Source of the DNA: VXNE01 sp965203615
Lineage (GTDB): Bacteria; Pseudomonadota; Gammaproteobacteria; Pseudomonadales; Azotimanducaceae
Reading direction: 5' to 3'
DNA length: 64,000 nt
Assembly: GCA_965203615.1 (NCBI GenBank)
Contig: OZ241900.1
Span: forward strand, 2,852,001 to 2,916,000
The translations under genes were made by a program, and so were the position numbers. Under the pieces are notes generated by a model. It did not search any database. It was not told where the DNA came from and saw only the letters and a list, made by a program, of their open reading frames with translations. How positions within the stretch are numbered: position 1 is the stretch's first letter; every line of letters starts with the position of its first letter. Shown one piece after another: positions 20,126 through 28,918 of the stretch.

Positions 20126-21124
20126 CTATGCCGGGATTGCGAACAGGTAGAAGACGCCGCGCATCGCGAGCCAGGCTCGGAGGAACTCCGCGATGTCATA
20201 GTGCCGCGGCACATGGATGGTGTCTCGCGCGGCAGAGTCGTATACGACTACCCGATCATCCTGTATGCCGAGAACGATGACCATGTGCCCGGGGCTGGTC
20301 GGGATGGCGCTGCCCTCAAGGTCTCCCTCGGCGAAGGCGATCGTGGCCACAACAGGGTGTCTGCCGGAGATGGCGCGGTCCAGCACGCCCTGATCCGTAG
20401 TGGTTTCGATCGCACCCATGACGCCCCAGCGGCTGGCCGCCCAGAGATTCTGCGGCCATACGCCGTACGTGTTCGTCCCGCGGTGATAGGCGCCCATGAC
20501 GAGTTCGTGGAACGGATGGCTCACCTTCATGTAGTCCATTGCCATGGATATGCAGGCCGTGTCGCCCATATGCCGGGAAAACTCGAACCGGGTGGCGGCC
20601 ATCTGGCTCTTGGCCGGTATGTTCAGCAATTGCGTATCCGGAATACGGTTGGCATCGACCGGTACGCCGACGGGGCGGATGTTGACTGTGACCAGGTAGT
20701 CGGAGGGCGGCTGTTGGCCGTCGAACGCCAGGCGCAGTCGGCCATCCGACATCCCCTGAGTGGTCTGGAAATAGTCGTTGATGACGTGGAGTCCCGTGCC
20801 GCTGTCGGCGGGAGAGCAGGGACTACCATTCTCCCGGCCGAAGCTGGCGGTAAAGCACGACCCGCTGCCGTAGTCCAGCCACCAGCGATGTCCGGGTCGT
20901 TCCGGACTCGCGAAACTCGGTACGATCATGTGGCCGGACGGCACGGAGGGCAGCGGTATTTCGGCCTCCGAAATGTCGTCGACCTGCCATTTGAGTTCGC
21001 CGCAAAAGGGGAGCGGGTACCGCCACCCGCGCGCGTCGGGCGCGAAAGCGATGCGCCAGGTCAGATCGTTCGCGGAATCGGCGGCGGCACTTCGGTGCCA
21101 CCATCTCTGGTATTGGTTCAACAT
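20126..21124 (-). CDS. C39-like papain-fold cysteine protease
   Basis: 332 residues. The C-terminal ~160 residues show a peptidase C39-like pattern: nucleophile Cys in GDTACISMAMDYMKV, His in TSPGHMVIVLGIQ and Asp in VVVYDSAARDTI. The N-terminal half looks beta-rich, carries SGHMIVPSF and YGSGSCFTA, and may be a carbohydrate-like or galectin-like domain. I see no signal peptide or ATP-binding domain, so this is not a bacteriocin exporter. The gene sits between pepP and ubiH, where E. coli has nothing, 37 bp from pepP on the same strand. Confidence 0.7.
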   Translation of the reverse strand: MLNQYQRWWHRSAAADSANDLTWRIAFAPDARGWRYPLPFCGELKWQVDDISEAEIPLPSVPSGHMIVPSFASPERPGHRWWLDYGSGSCFTASFGRENGSPCSPADSGTGLHVINDYFQTTQGMSDGRLRLAFDGQQPPSDYLVTVNIRPVGVPVDANRIPDTQLLNIPAKSQMAATRFEFSRHMGDTACISMAMDYMKVSHPFHELVMGAYHRGTNTYGVWPQNLWAASRWGVMGAIETTTDQGVLDRAISGRHPVVATIAFAEGDLEGSAIPTSPGHMVIVLGIQDDRVVVYDSAARDTIHVPRHYDIAEFLRAWLAMRGVFYLFAIPA

Positions 21125-21161
21125 CCCCTATCACCCGCTGGACGCGTTTGCGGTACGCCGG

Positions 21162-22517
21162 TCAGCTTCGCATCAGTGCTTCGATATCCCCCACGGTCTT
21201 TGGGACGGAATCGGACAGCACCCGGTTGCCCGACTCCTCGATGAGCACGTCGTCCTCGATGCGAACGCCCATGCCGCGCCATGATTCGTCGACATCGTCG
21301 AATGACGGCGAGTCCGGAATGTAGAGGCCCGGTTCGATCGTCAACACCATGCCGGCCTCCAGTTGGCGCCACTCCCCGTCGCAACGATACTCGCCGACGT
21401 CATGCACATCGATACCAAGCCAGTGCGAACAGCGGTGCACGGTGAACCGTTGGTACGTTCCGGTCTCAAGCGCCTCGTCGACTCCCCCCGCAAGCAGTCC
21501 GAGGTCAATCAGACCCTCGGTCAGCACCCGGGTTGCCGCGTCCTGCGGCGCGGTGCAGCGCGACCCCGGCACGGCGGCTTGCAGTGCTGCGGCCTGGCTG
21601 GCCAGGACGACCTCGTAGAGTTCCCGCTGCTGCGGCGCGTATACGCCGTTGACGGGAAACGTTCGGGTCACGTCCGACGCATAGTGCTGGAGTTCGCAGC
21701 CCGCATCGATCAGCACGAGGTCGCCGTCCCGGAGTGGACTGTCGTTCCTGACGTAGTGCATGACGCAGGCGTTCCGTCCGCCGGCGACTATCGACGGATA
21801 TGCCGCGGCGCGCGCCCCGCCCTGCATGAACGCGTGCACCAGCACCGCTTCGAGTTGCGTCTCGCTCATGTTCGGCCGGCAGTTGCGCATCGCGTCGATG
21901 TGCGCGCGGGCGGTGATGTCGCCGGCGGCGGCCATCAACCGCTGTTCGGCGGGGGACTTGAACAGGCGTTGCTCGTGCAGCAGGCGCTGCAGGGGTTGGA
22001 ACTCGCATCCGCCGACGTTGGCGCCGCGGGCGCGGGCGGTGGATGCGGATTCAATCAGGCGCTGGTCGAATTCCGGGTACTCGCCCAGCAAGGTATGCAC
22101 GCACCAGCGGCCATCGAGAATTCGCGGCAGGATGTTGTCCAGTTCGGAGTGGGCGAATGCGGCGTCCACGCCCAGCGCTTGCGGCGCTCTTTCGGGACCC
22201 AGGCGCTCTCCGGTCCACTGCTCCCGCGCCGGATCGCGTTCCGGGCAGAACAGTACCGTTGCGCCGGGTTCCGCACCGGGCGCGAGCACCAGGACGCTGT
22301 CGGGCTCGTCGAAACCCGTGAGGTAGTAAAAGTCGCTGTCCTGGCGGAACGGGTACTCGGTATCGCGATTGCGATAGCGGATCGAGGCACTGGGAACGAT
22401 GGCGACATCGTTATCCGTGAGTGCCGCCATCAGGCGAGCGCGCCGGTCCCGGAATTCCGCCGGTTCGATGCCTGGCACGATCTCGGTGATGGGGTCGGCG
22501 GCGCTACCAGTGTTCAT
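21162..22517 (-). CDS. pepP: Xaa-Pro aminopeptidase PepP
   Basis: 451 residues; E. coli PepP has 441. It removes N-terminal residues preceding proline. The two-metal site ligands are visible: Asp in VLIDAGCELQHYASDVTRTF (both Asp), His in HRCSHWLGIDVHDVG, Glu in LTIEPGLYIP and Glu in GVRIEDDVL. The N-terminal creatinase-like domain has YPFRQDSDFYYLTGFDEPDS. ATG 22517 was chosen because MNTGSAADPITEIVPGIEPAEF leads directly into the family start; 33 upstream codons are open but not conserved. First gene of the minus-strand pepP-C39-ubiH-gcv run, divergent from the zap genes. Confidence 0.94.
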   Translation of the reverse strand: MNTGSAADPITEIVPGIEPAEFRDRRARLMAALTDNDVAIVPSASIRYRNRDTEYPFRQDSDFYYLTGFDEPDSVLVLAPGAEPGATVLFCPERDPAREQWTGERLGPERAPQALGVDAAFAHSELDNILPRILDGRWCVHTLLGEYPEFDQRLIESASTARARGANVGGCEFQPLQRLLHEQRLFKSPAEQRLMAAAGDITARAHIDAMRNCRPNMSETQLEAVLVHAFMQGGARAAAYPSIVAGGRNACVMHYVRNDSPLRDGDLVLIDAGCELQHYASDVTRTFPVNGVYAPQQRELYEVVLASQAAALQAAVPGSRCTAPQDAATRVLTEGLIDLGLLAGGVDEALETGTYQRFTVHRCSHWLGIDVHDVGEYRCDGEWRQLEAGMVLTIEPGLYIPDSPSFDDVDESWRGMGVRIEDDVLIEESGNRVLSDSVPKTVGDIEALMRS

Positions 22518-22633
22518 CTGAATGAATCCTGAGTGACGCGCCCATGCTACCAACTTTCGACGCCGGGGCGGATGCTTCACATGCGCGTCTATCCGGTTCA
22601 AACTACGCGCATTCACAGGTACGCAAAGAGCCG

Positions 22634-22843
22634 ATGTCTTCCCCTGGTCTGGCCCTTCTCGAAGATAGGATTGACGCGTTGATCGAGCTCTGCGGAGCGT
22701 TGGAGGCCGAGAACCAGGCGCTCAAGACAAAGCAGCAATCGCTGACCGTGGACCGGGCGAAGTTGATCGAAAAGAACGAACTTGCGAAAACCAGGGTGGA
22801 GTCGATGATCAACCGCCTGAAGGCGCTTGAGAAGATGCCGTGA
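22634..22843 (+). CDS. ZapB-like coiled-coil protein (TIGR02449 type)
   Basis: 69 residues, nearly all heptad-rich coiled coil: LLEDRIDALIELCGALEAEN then QSLTVDRAKLIEKNELAKTRVESMINRLKALE. Small coiled-coil proteins of this type regularly precede zapA in Gammaproteobacteria and are thought to act at the division ring. ATG 22634 follows GAG(CC); an upstream frame is open but not coiled coil. Coupled to zapA by a GTGA overlap. Confidence 0.8.
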   Translation: MSSPGLALLEDRIDALIELCGALEAENQALKTKQQSLTVDRAKLIEKNELAKTRVESMINRLKALEKMP

Positions 22844-23157
22844 ACGACCAGACGACCGTCACCGTCAAGATTCTCGACCGGGACTACGAGGTCAGTTGCG
22901 GGCAGGATGAGGTTGAGAGTCTCGTGCGGGCCGCGCGCTCGCTCAGCATGCGCATGCGGGAAATCCGGCAGACCGGCAAGGCCGTCGGCCTCGACCGTAT
23001 TGCGGTGATGGCGGCTCTCAACTACGCGCATGAATACCTCGAAGTGCAGGATCGCCTTGCCCGTGCCGTCGCCGATGTGGACGACAAGGCGGGCCGCATG
23101 GCGGAACGCGTCGCGGCCGCCCTGGCGGAACGCGGATCGGAGGTGCGTCGCGCGTGA
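22840..23157 (+). CDS. zapA: Cell division protein ZapA
   Basis: 105 residues from a GTG start that overlaps the preceding stop by 4 nt. The N-terminal VTVKILDRDYEVSCGQDEVESLVRAARSL is the ZapA fold and the C-terminal half is a coiled coil (LEVQDRLARAVADVDDKAGRMAERV). ZapA cross-links FtsZ filaments. Its position directly upstream of 6S RNA and fau matches E. coli. Confidence 0.95.
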   Translation: MNDQTTVTVKILDRDYEVSCGQDEVESLVRAARSLSMRMREIRQTGKAVGLDRIAVMAALNYAHEYLEVQDRLARAVADVDDKAGRMAERVAAALAERGSEVRRA

Positions 23158-23175
23158 CGCGTTGAGCGGTTGGGA

Positions 23176-23181
23176 TATACT
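23176..23181 (+). promoter_or_regulatory. -10 element of the 6S RNA gene
   Basis: TATACT lies 7-10 bp before the apparent 5' end of the 6S RNA stem, a good sigma70 -10 box. No convincing -35 was found in the 19 bp after zapA or at its end. Confidence 0.5.
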
Positions 23182-23187
23182 CCGATC

Positions 23188-23407
23188 CAGTCTCCTGGGG
23201 TGTTTGCCAGTCGGTACAGTCCTTGAGCCGTTAGAAAAATTAATGGGGGCTCCGCTGTGGAGCCGGTGAGCAAGCCCTATGCTGCCGCCCTGCGCTGGTT
23301 TCGGTGCCGGGCGTCAAGTTGCGGGACGCCTTGGGCACATATGAATCCCCAACCTGAACCAGAACGGTTCAGGCAGTCCAGACAGCGGCGCGCTCGGGAG
23401 ACCACCC
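23188..23407 (+). ncRNA. ssrS: 6S RNA (SsrS)
   Basis: The zapA-fau intergenic region holds a 6S RNA. The 5' closing strand TCTCCTGGGGTGTTTGCCAG is complemented by the 3' end around CGCTCGGGAGACC (23391-23402). The conserved blocks CAGTCCTTGAGCCG and GTGGAGCCGGTGAGCAAGCC on the 5' side and TGAACC...GGTTCAGGCAG on the 3' side match the E. coli molecule in order. About 220 nt; E. coli SsrS is about 184 nt. It mimics an open promoter and inhibits sigma70 RNA polymerase. The exact ends were estimated from stem pairing, and co-transcription with fau is expected. Confidence 0.9.
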
Positions 23408-23462
23408 CTTCATTGCGGCCAATCCGCCGGGAACCCCTGCCTGGCGGTGCCGCCGGCCGGTC

Positions 23463-24023
23463 ATGACGTTGCGCCAGGACATGCGCGCCCGTCGACGCGC
23501 ACTACCAGCTTCGGTTCAGAGGCGGCGCGCACATGCCGCGTGTCGGCATCTTGTTACTTCGGCGGTCATGTTGCGCGGCCGCGTCGCCGCGTATGCGGCG
23601 GCGGACGGCGAACTGAACCTGTGGCCGTTCATCGCCCGGCATCCCCGCATCGTGTTGCCCGTTGTCGAGCCGGCGCAGCGCATGACGTTTCGCCGGTATC
23701 GCATCGGCGATCCCCTGCGCCGCAATCGCTTCGGCATAGCGGAGCCCGCCGGCGGAATCCGCGTGCCACCGGCGGCGCTTTCCATCGTGCTGATGCCCCT
23801 GGTTGCCTTCAGTGACGAGGGTCGCCGAATGGGCATGGGCGGTGGCTTCTACGACAGATACTTCGCGTCGGAGCAACGCCCGCTGATGGTCGGCGTCGCG
23901 CACGAGTTGCAACGCCTGGACCACATTCCGCACCGAGACTGGGATGTCCCCCTGGACGCGGCGGTCACGGAGCGCGGATGGCGCTACTTCACCCCGCGCG
24001 GCGCTGGCCTGCGGTTATACTGA
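23463..24023 (+). CDS. fau: 5-formyltetrahydrofolate cyclo-ligase
   Basis: 186 residues. It converts 5-formyl-THF to methenyl-THF using ATP. The signature GMGGGFYDRYF is present, preceded by VLMPLVAFSDEGRRM. N-terminal basic helix LRQDMRARRRALPASVQRRR is typical. It follows 6S RNA as ygfA does in E. coli, and folate turnover links it loosely to the glycine cleavage genes nearby. Confidence 0.95.
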   Translation: MTLRQDMRARRRALPASVQRRRAHAACRHLVTSAVMLRGRVAAYAAADGELNLWPFIARHPRIVLPVVEPAQRMTFRRYRIGDPLRRNRFGIAEPAGGIRVPPAALSIVLMPLVAFSDEGRRMGMGGGFYDRYFASEQRPLMVGVAHELQRLDHIPHRDWDVPLDAAVTERGWRYFTPRGAGLRLY

Positions 24024-24027
24024 CCGC

Positions 24028-24594
24028 ATGGCAGTTCGCAAGGTCATCCGCATGGGGCACCCGGTCCTGCGGCGACCCGCCCGCCCGCTGCGGGCGGAGG
24101 AACTGGCCAGCGTCGAATTGCATCGGCTGGTTTCGGACATGGTCGATACCCTGCACGACTACGGCGGAATCGGCCTGGCGGCGCCGCAGGTGAACGAGAG
24201 CGTACGCCTGGCGATGATCGAGATCCCCGGCGGCCCCACCCGATACGGCGAACTGGATCACATGCCGCTGACAGTCTGCGTCAATCCCGAAATCGAGATC
24301 GTGGATGAGGCAGTGGCCGGGTATTGGGAAGGTTGCCTGTCAATTCCCGGATTGCGCGGCTTCGTGGAACGGCCACAGCACGTTCGCGTGCGGTATCTCG
24401 ACCTCGGGGGCGAGCGCCATGAGCTCGAGGCCAGGGGATTCCTGGCGACGGTCTTTCAGCACGAGTTCGATCACCTTGACGGCCGTCTCTTCGTAGACCG
24501 TATCGAGGATCCGAGCAGACTGGCCTTTGAGGAAGAGTTCGCGCGTTACGTGCTGCCATTTGAAGAAGATGGCGAGTTGGCAGGCGATCACTAG
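24028..24594 (+). CDS. def: Peptide deformylase
   Basis: 188 residues. All three motifs are present: GIGLAAPQV, EGCLSIPG and the zinc-binding HEFDHLDG. It removes the formyl group from nascent proteins. ATG 24028 starts 4 bp after the fau stop. It is not in the def-fmt cluster usual for the housekeeping copy, so it may be a second deformylase. A PEP-rich acidic tail (FEEEFARYVLPFEEDGELAGDH) follows the catalytic core. Confidence 0.94.
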   Translation: MAVRKVIRMGHPVLRRPARPLRAEELASVELHRLVSDMVDTLHDYGGIGLAAPQVNESVRLAMIEIPGGPTRYGELDHMPLTVCVNPEIEIVDEAVAGYWEGCLSIPGLRGFVERPQHVRVRYLDLGGERHELEARGFLATVFQHEFDHLDGRLFVDRIEDPSRLAFEEEFARYVLPFEEDGELAGDH

Positions 24595-24595
24595 C

Positions 24596-25261
24596 ATGGC
24601 GCGCGACGAACTCAAACGGTCGGCGGCGTTGGCGGCGCTTGAACTCGTCGAGCCGAAACTGACCCGCGATGCGGTGGTTGGCATCGGTACTGGATCGACG
24701 GTGCGATTCTTCATCGATGCGCTGGCAGAGTCCGCGCACAAGTTCGATGCCGCCGTGTCGAGTTCGGATGCTTCCACCACCCAGTTGCGCGCCCATGGGA
24801 TTCGGGTTCTCGACCTGAACGCGGCGCCGTCGGTGGCTGTCTATGTGGATGGCGCCGACGAGGTGGATCCCTCCAATGCGCTGATCAAGGGCGGCGGCGG
24901 GGCGCTCACGCGCGAGAAGATCATCGCGGCGTCGGCGGACGAATTCATCTGCATCGTCGACGACGAGAAACTGGTCGACCGACTCGGAGAGTTTCCGCTG
25001 CCGGTGGAGGTCATCCCCATGGCGCGGGGACTCGTCGCACGCAGGCTCACCGGATTGGGCGGCAGGCCGGAGTATCGACAGGGCTTCGTGACCGACAATG
25101 GCAACGTCATTCTCGATGTGCGAGACCTTTCCATCGACGATCCCGACGCGCTGGAGCGCGCCATCAACGACATCGTCGGCGTCGTGGTCAACGGCATCTT
25201 CGCCGCAAACCGTCCGGACGCGGTGCTGGTCGCATCACCGACAGGGGTGAGCCGGAAATAG
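24596..25261 (+). CDS. rpiA: Ribose-5-phosphate isomerase A
   Basis: 221 residues; E. coli RpiA has 219. It interconverts ribose-5-phosphate and ribulose-5-phosphate. GIGTGSTVRFFI, DGADEVDPSNALIKGGGGALTREK and VDRLGEFPLPVEV cover the phosphate- and sugar-binding motifs. ATG 24596 follows the def stop by one base, so def and rpiA are a tight operon. In E. coli rpiA is also close to ygfA (fau). Confidence 0.97.
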   Translation: MARDELKRSAALAALELVEPKLTRDAVVGIGTGSTVRFFIDALAESAHKFDAAVSSSDASTTQLRAHGIRVLDLNAAPSVAVYVDGADEVDPSNALIKGGGGALTREKIIAASADEFICIVDDEKLVDRLGEFPLPVEVIPMARGLVARRLTGLGGRPEYRQGFVTDNGNVILDVRDLSIDDPDALERAINDIVGVVVNGIFAANRPDAVLVASPTGVSRK

Positions 25262-25557
25262 GGCGAGCTACACCGCGAAATACTCAGTCGGCGGTGCGCA
25301 GCGGTTGCAGTTTGTTTCTCAAAGCGTCCAAAAATGCGTCACGTTGAACAGTCCTTGCCGCGAGGGGGCGGACCCCGCCGTCGCCTCCGGGTCCGTGTTG
25401 ACGACCGTTACCGGCCTGTGCGGTTTTTTCCTTCTCCCGGGCACCGCCACCCTGGCGATCACATGGCTCTGAGTGGTCCGCAAATCGCCGCTGAACGGTT
25501 GCGCAGACGCAACACTCCCCCCATCATGACTGACGAGGTTTAAGACAGGCGGGCGAG
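25262..25557. other. Intergenic region after rpiA
   Basis: 296 bp. A weak ACCG-N7-CGGT stem followed by TTTTTT near 25410-25428 could terminate rpiA transcripts. A 69-codon open frame at 25334-25543 is arginine- and proline-rich and unlike any protein I recognise, so it was not called. The promoter for the dioxygenase gene at 25558 should lie here but no clear boxes were found. Confidence 0.3.
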
Positions 25558-26727
25558 ATGTCCCTGAACTCCGTTACCCCGGTCGCCACGGACTACGGCG
25601 AGCACGAAGCGGCGATGACGGCCTATCGAGCGGCGGGCGAAGACCGCGCCCGGGCGCTGGGCAATCGCGGCCCGATTCGTTTCGATGCTGACGGATCGCT
25701 CAGCGAAGACATCCTGGAAGCGTATTGGCGCTGCGGCTTCTACGTGTTCGAGGACGTCCTCAGGCCGGAGGAGCTTCTCGACCTCGAGCGGGACATCGAC
25801 CGCGTCATCGATGGGGCGCCCGTAAAACCCGACGCAAGGGTGGACCGGCACGGGCGCCCGGCGTTGAACGCCACCCGCGAGATATTCGGCTTTTCGCTGA
25901 TCAAGCCGTTGTCCGATCCCGTCGGCGGGACGCAGCGCAACCAGGGGCGGCATCCGGCCAGGATGATCGAGCCGACGCCGCCGGAAGGAGCGCCGGACCA
26001 TGTCCTGCAGGTCGTCTCGGGTGCCCTGCAGTATTCCGACGCCAGTCTTCGCGTGTACGGACATCCCGACTTGCTCCGCGTCGCCGCGGCGATCAACGGA
26101 GATGACTTCACGCCTTTCAACGAGGTGATCTTCATCAAGCATCCGGGACTCGGCGGATCCGTGGCGTGGCACCAGGATGGCACCACGCACTGGGATGCGC
26201 CGATCTTCGACAAGGGCACCCACGGCTTCAATTTCATGGCGCAGGTGTTTGGCTGCAACGCGGCCAACGGTCTCTGGATCGTGCCCGGATCGCATCTCGC
26301 GAAGGCCGACATCAGGACGATGTGCGCCGCGGCGGGTTCGGATCGGCTGCCGGAGGCGGTGCCGCTGCTTTGCGCGCCCGGAGATGTCGGCATCTGCAAT
26401 CGCCAGGCCGTGCACGGCTCGTTCGCCAATACCAGCCCGGACATCCGCGTCACGATCAATTTCGGTTTTCATCGGCGCGCCTCCGTGCTCGGCGCGAGGG
26501 GCAACGGCATCCACGCCCCGGGCAGCGACAGGATCATCTACGATGCGGACCGTATCCGGGAACGCTCCCGGATGCTCGGTTACGCGATCGACGCGCGCCG
26601 GCAACGGTTCCCGGACGAGGAGCCGTTCCTGTACCAGCCCCATGTCCGAGAGGACGCGGCGTTCGAGTGGAACGATGCGGCCCGCGACCAAATCAAGGAC
26701 TACAACATGCTCGACCTCGGCATTTAG
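25558..26727 (+). CDS. Phytanoyl-CoA dioxygenase (PhyH) family protein, copy 1
   Basis: 389 residues. A non-heme Fe(II)/2-oxoglutarate oxygenase: the iron facial triad is suggested by HQDGTTHWD (HxD) near residues 204-212 and His in RQAVHGSFANTS near residue 285, with the 2-oxoglutarate-binding Arg in TSPDIRVTINFGF. It is longer than the typical ~290 residues because of an N-terminal extension and an insert around EPTPPEGAPDHV. Substrate unknown; the family includes phytanoyl-CoA 2-hydroxylase but also many natural-product hydroxylases. It starts an apparent two-gene operon with the FAD enzyme 29 bp downstream. Confidence 0.85.
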   Translation: MSLNSVTPVATDYGEHEAAMTAYRAAGEDRARALGNRGPIRFDADGSLSEDILEAYWRCGFYVFEDVLRPEELLDLERDIDRVIDGAPVKPDARVDRHGRPALNATREIFGFSLIKPLSDPVGGTQRNQGRHPARMIEPTPPEGAPDHVLQVVSGALQYSDASLRVYGHPDLLRVAAAINGDDFTPFNEVIFIKHPGLGGSVAWHQDGTTHWDAPIFDKGTHGFNFMAQVFGCNAANGLWIVPGSHLAKADIRTMCAAAGSDRLPEAVPLLCAPGDVGICNRQAVHGSFANTSPDIRVTINFGFHRRASVLGARGNGIHAPGSDRIIYDADRIRERSRMLGYAIDARRQRFPDEEPFLYQPHVREDAAFEWNDAARDQIKDYNMLDLGI

Positions 26728-26756
26728 GGCTTGCCAGGGGAGTTGCCTTGTCGGCG

Positions 26757-28115
26757 ATGCCGAGACGGATTGCAATTGTCGGTGCGGGAGTGTCCGGGCT
26801 GGGTGTTGCGTGGGCGCTGCATCGGCATCCCGACCGGTTCGACTTCCAGGTGTTCGAGGCCGCGGACCGGATCGGTGGCAACGCGGTCACGGCCGACATG
26901 CCCCAGGACGACGGCAGCTCGATCCCGTTTGATATCTCCGTCACCGCGTGTATTCCCTCCGTCTACCAGCACATTCTCCTGTTGATGCAACAACACGGGA
27001 TCGATCTGGTGAACACCAGGTTCAGCTACAGCGTGAGATATCGGGGCGGCGTTTACGCGCACGACTTCGACTCGGATATCAGGAGGCAGTTGCAGCCGGA
27101 AATAGACAGGTTCCAGACGCTCCTGAGGCGCCTGAAACGGTTCGGCCGGCTCAATCGATCGCGGTCGAGATTCCTGAATGCCCTCAATCCGTACAACTAC
27201 GTCAGCATGGGCGCCCTGCTTGACCTGGGCAGGTTTTCGGGGGATTTCCGCTACAAGATCCTGAAACCCATGTTCGTCAACTTTCTCATGGCGACGAACG
27301 TGTTCGATATGCCGGCGTCGCTGTTCGCCCGCTACCTGGAGTTCTTCGATATCGAGACCGCGACCCCGATGCGGACATGGGAAGGCGGTACCCGGCGCAT
27401 TTACGAAGCGATATCGGCCGGGTTCCGTGACCGGATCCACCTCGGCCGCCCGGTGCGAAAAGTTCACCGGCGCGCGTCGGAAGTCGTCGTGGAGGACGGG
27501 GACGGCAACGCGGAGACATTCGACGACGTGGTCTTCGCGTGCAACGCGAACCAGACGCTGATGATGCTCGACGATCCGACCTTCCTCGAGAGCTTTCTTC
27601 TCTCTTCGGTCCGTTACGAGAGCGAACTGCACAACCACACCGTCGTGCATTCGGACGCCACGGTTCTGCCCGACAACGAGGTCCGGCCGCTTGAGACGAG
27701 GAGCAACCACATCGAGCAGTACGGCGTGAGGCCGGACAACTACGAAATCACCTACATCATGCACAACCAGCAACCCTGGGCGAACCGGTCGGACAAGCCC
27801 TGTCTCGTGACCTACAACCCCGTCAGCTCGATCGACCCGGACAAGATTGTCCTGAAACACTGGTTTCAGCACGTCGTACACGATGTGCGGCACATAGCGC
27901 TCCTGATCCACCTGTTCCGCTTCGTCCAGGGCCGGCGGCGGAGCTGGCACTGCGGAGCGCATACGCTGATCAACAGCCAGGAAACCTGTTTTGTGACCGG
28001 CCTCGTCACCGCCCGGCAGTTGGGGGCCGACTACCCGTTCGAGGATCGGGAAGCGCGAAAGTGGTTCAATTTCTACGGAGGCATGATGTACGGCTGGCGC
28101 TTGCGCAAGGCCTGA
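26757..28115 (+). CDS. FAD-dependent amine-oxidase-like oxidoreductase
   Basis: 452 residues. The N-terminal Rossmann motif IAIVGAGVSGLGVAWAL, followed by VFEAADRIGGNAVTADM, is the amine oxidase/protoporphyrinogen oxidase FAD fold. The C-terminal GLVTARQLGADYPFED is the usual second FAD contact. It resembles the FAD proteins near fatty-acid-modifying methyltransferases (cyclopropane or furan fatty acid clusters) more than true amine oxidases, but no such methyltransferase is nearby. ATG 26757 lies directly before the Rossmann fold; the frame is open far upstream only as a shadow of the dioxygenase gene. Confidence 0.75.
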   Translation: MPRRIAIVGAGVSGLGVAWALHRHPDRFDFQVFEAADRIGGNAVTADMPQDDGSSIPFDISVTACIPSVYQHILLLMQQHGIDLVNTRFSYSVRYRGGVYAHDFDSDIRRQLQPEIDRFQTLLRRLKRFGRLNRSRSRFLNALNPYNYVSMGALLDLGRFSGDFRYKILKPMFVNFLMATNVFDMPASLFARYLEFFDIETATPMRTWEGGTRRIYEAISAGFRDRIHLGRPVRKVHRRASEVVVEDGDGNAETFDDVVFACNANQTLMMLDDPTFLESFLLSSVRYESELHNHTVVHSDATVLPDNEVRPLETRSNHIEQYGVRPDNYEITYIMHNQQPWANRSDKPCLVTYNPVSSIDPDKIVLKHWFQHVVHDVRHIALLIHLFRFVQGRRRSWHCGAHTLINSQETCFVTGLVTARQLGADYPFEDREARKWFNFYGGMMYGWRLRKA

Positions 28116-28147
28116 ACCAGGTTCGGTCGCGCGGGGAAACCGTGGCG

Positions 28148-28870
28148 TTAGAGCGTCGTAGCCCCGTCCGCGTAGGCGGATGTTGATCTTCCCGCCCGTG
28201 CGGGGTCGAGCGGCGAACTGGCACCCCAGTAGACGAACACCATGGCGTCGCCATCGCGGTCGTTGACGTGTTCGAAGGTCCAGTGCACCGTCGACGCGCC
28301 GTGCATGACGGCGTCCCCCGGTTCCACCTCGACGGCCACGGCGTTCGCATTGTGCTCATCGTATTCGGGTGGCGGATAGGCCATCGGCTTGTCCCGCTTG
28401 TGGGAGCCCTTCTCATAGTGCAGACAGCCGTTCCCGAGATCGATACGGTCGAGCGCTATCCACAGGGAGATACCGGATCGACTTGACCTGTAGCTTCCGA
28501 GGGCATCGAAGTGCGGCCGGGTTCGTTGCATGCCCCTTGGCCTGCGCAGCCATGTCACGTTGTCGGGGGACAGGTCGTCCTCGATGAGAAACTTCATCAG
28601 CGGGATGTGCCTGCCGTTTTCCAGGTAGTCCCTGTACCAGTCGTCGTGGACGTTCATGCCCTTGATCGCGCGAATCTGCTGACCGTTGCTGGTCGGACCC
28701 TCGACCTCGGCGTGGTACCGGCACAGGTGATGCCGCATTTCGGCAACCTCCTGCGGTGGCAGATAGCCGCGCAGTACCACGAACCCGTCCCGGTCGAAGT
28801 CAGTCTTCAGTTGCTCGAAGTTCAGATCCGTCACCGATTGTCCCGTCTTGAGCGATAGGCTGCGGATCAT
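28148..28870 (-). CDS. Phytanoyl-CoA dioxygenase family protein, copy 2
   Basis: 240 residues. N-terminal FDRDGFVVLRGYLPPQEVAEM is the standard PhyH start. The iron site reads RPHFDALG (HxD) and the third ligand is His in GDAVMHGASTVHWTFEHVN. NGCLHYEKGSHKRDKPMAYP is the typical strand before it. It is a different subfamily from copy 1, short at the C-terminus. Convergent with the FAD enzyme (32 bp) and 48 bp downstream of arfB on the same strand. Substrate unknown. Confidence 0.82.
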   Translation of the reverse strand: MIRSLSLKTGQSVTDLNFEQLKTDFDRDGFVVLRGYLPPQEVAEMRHHLCRYHAEVEGPTSNGQQIRAIKGMNVHDDWYRDYLENGRHIPLMKFLIEDDLSPDNVTWLRRPRGMQRTRPHFDALGSYRSSRSGISLWIALDRIDLGNGCLHYEKGSHKRDKPMAYPPPEYDEHNANAVAVEVEPGDAVMHGASTVHWTFEHVNDRDGDAMVFVYWGASSPLDPARAGRSTSAYADGATTL

Positions 28871-28918
28871 AGCGCGGATGACATGGCGGAGGCCCGCGCA
28901 CCATCGGGTTCGGCCGCC

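Noticed and set aside
25334..25543. 69-codon ORF after rpiA
   Set aside because: No RBS, low-complexity Arg/Pro composition, no family pattern.
26166..26756. Long N-terminal extension of the FAD oxidoreductase frame
   Set aside because: Overlaps the 3' third of the dioxygenase gene in another frame; Rossmann fold starts at 26757.
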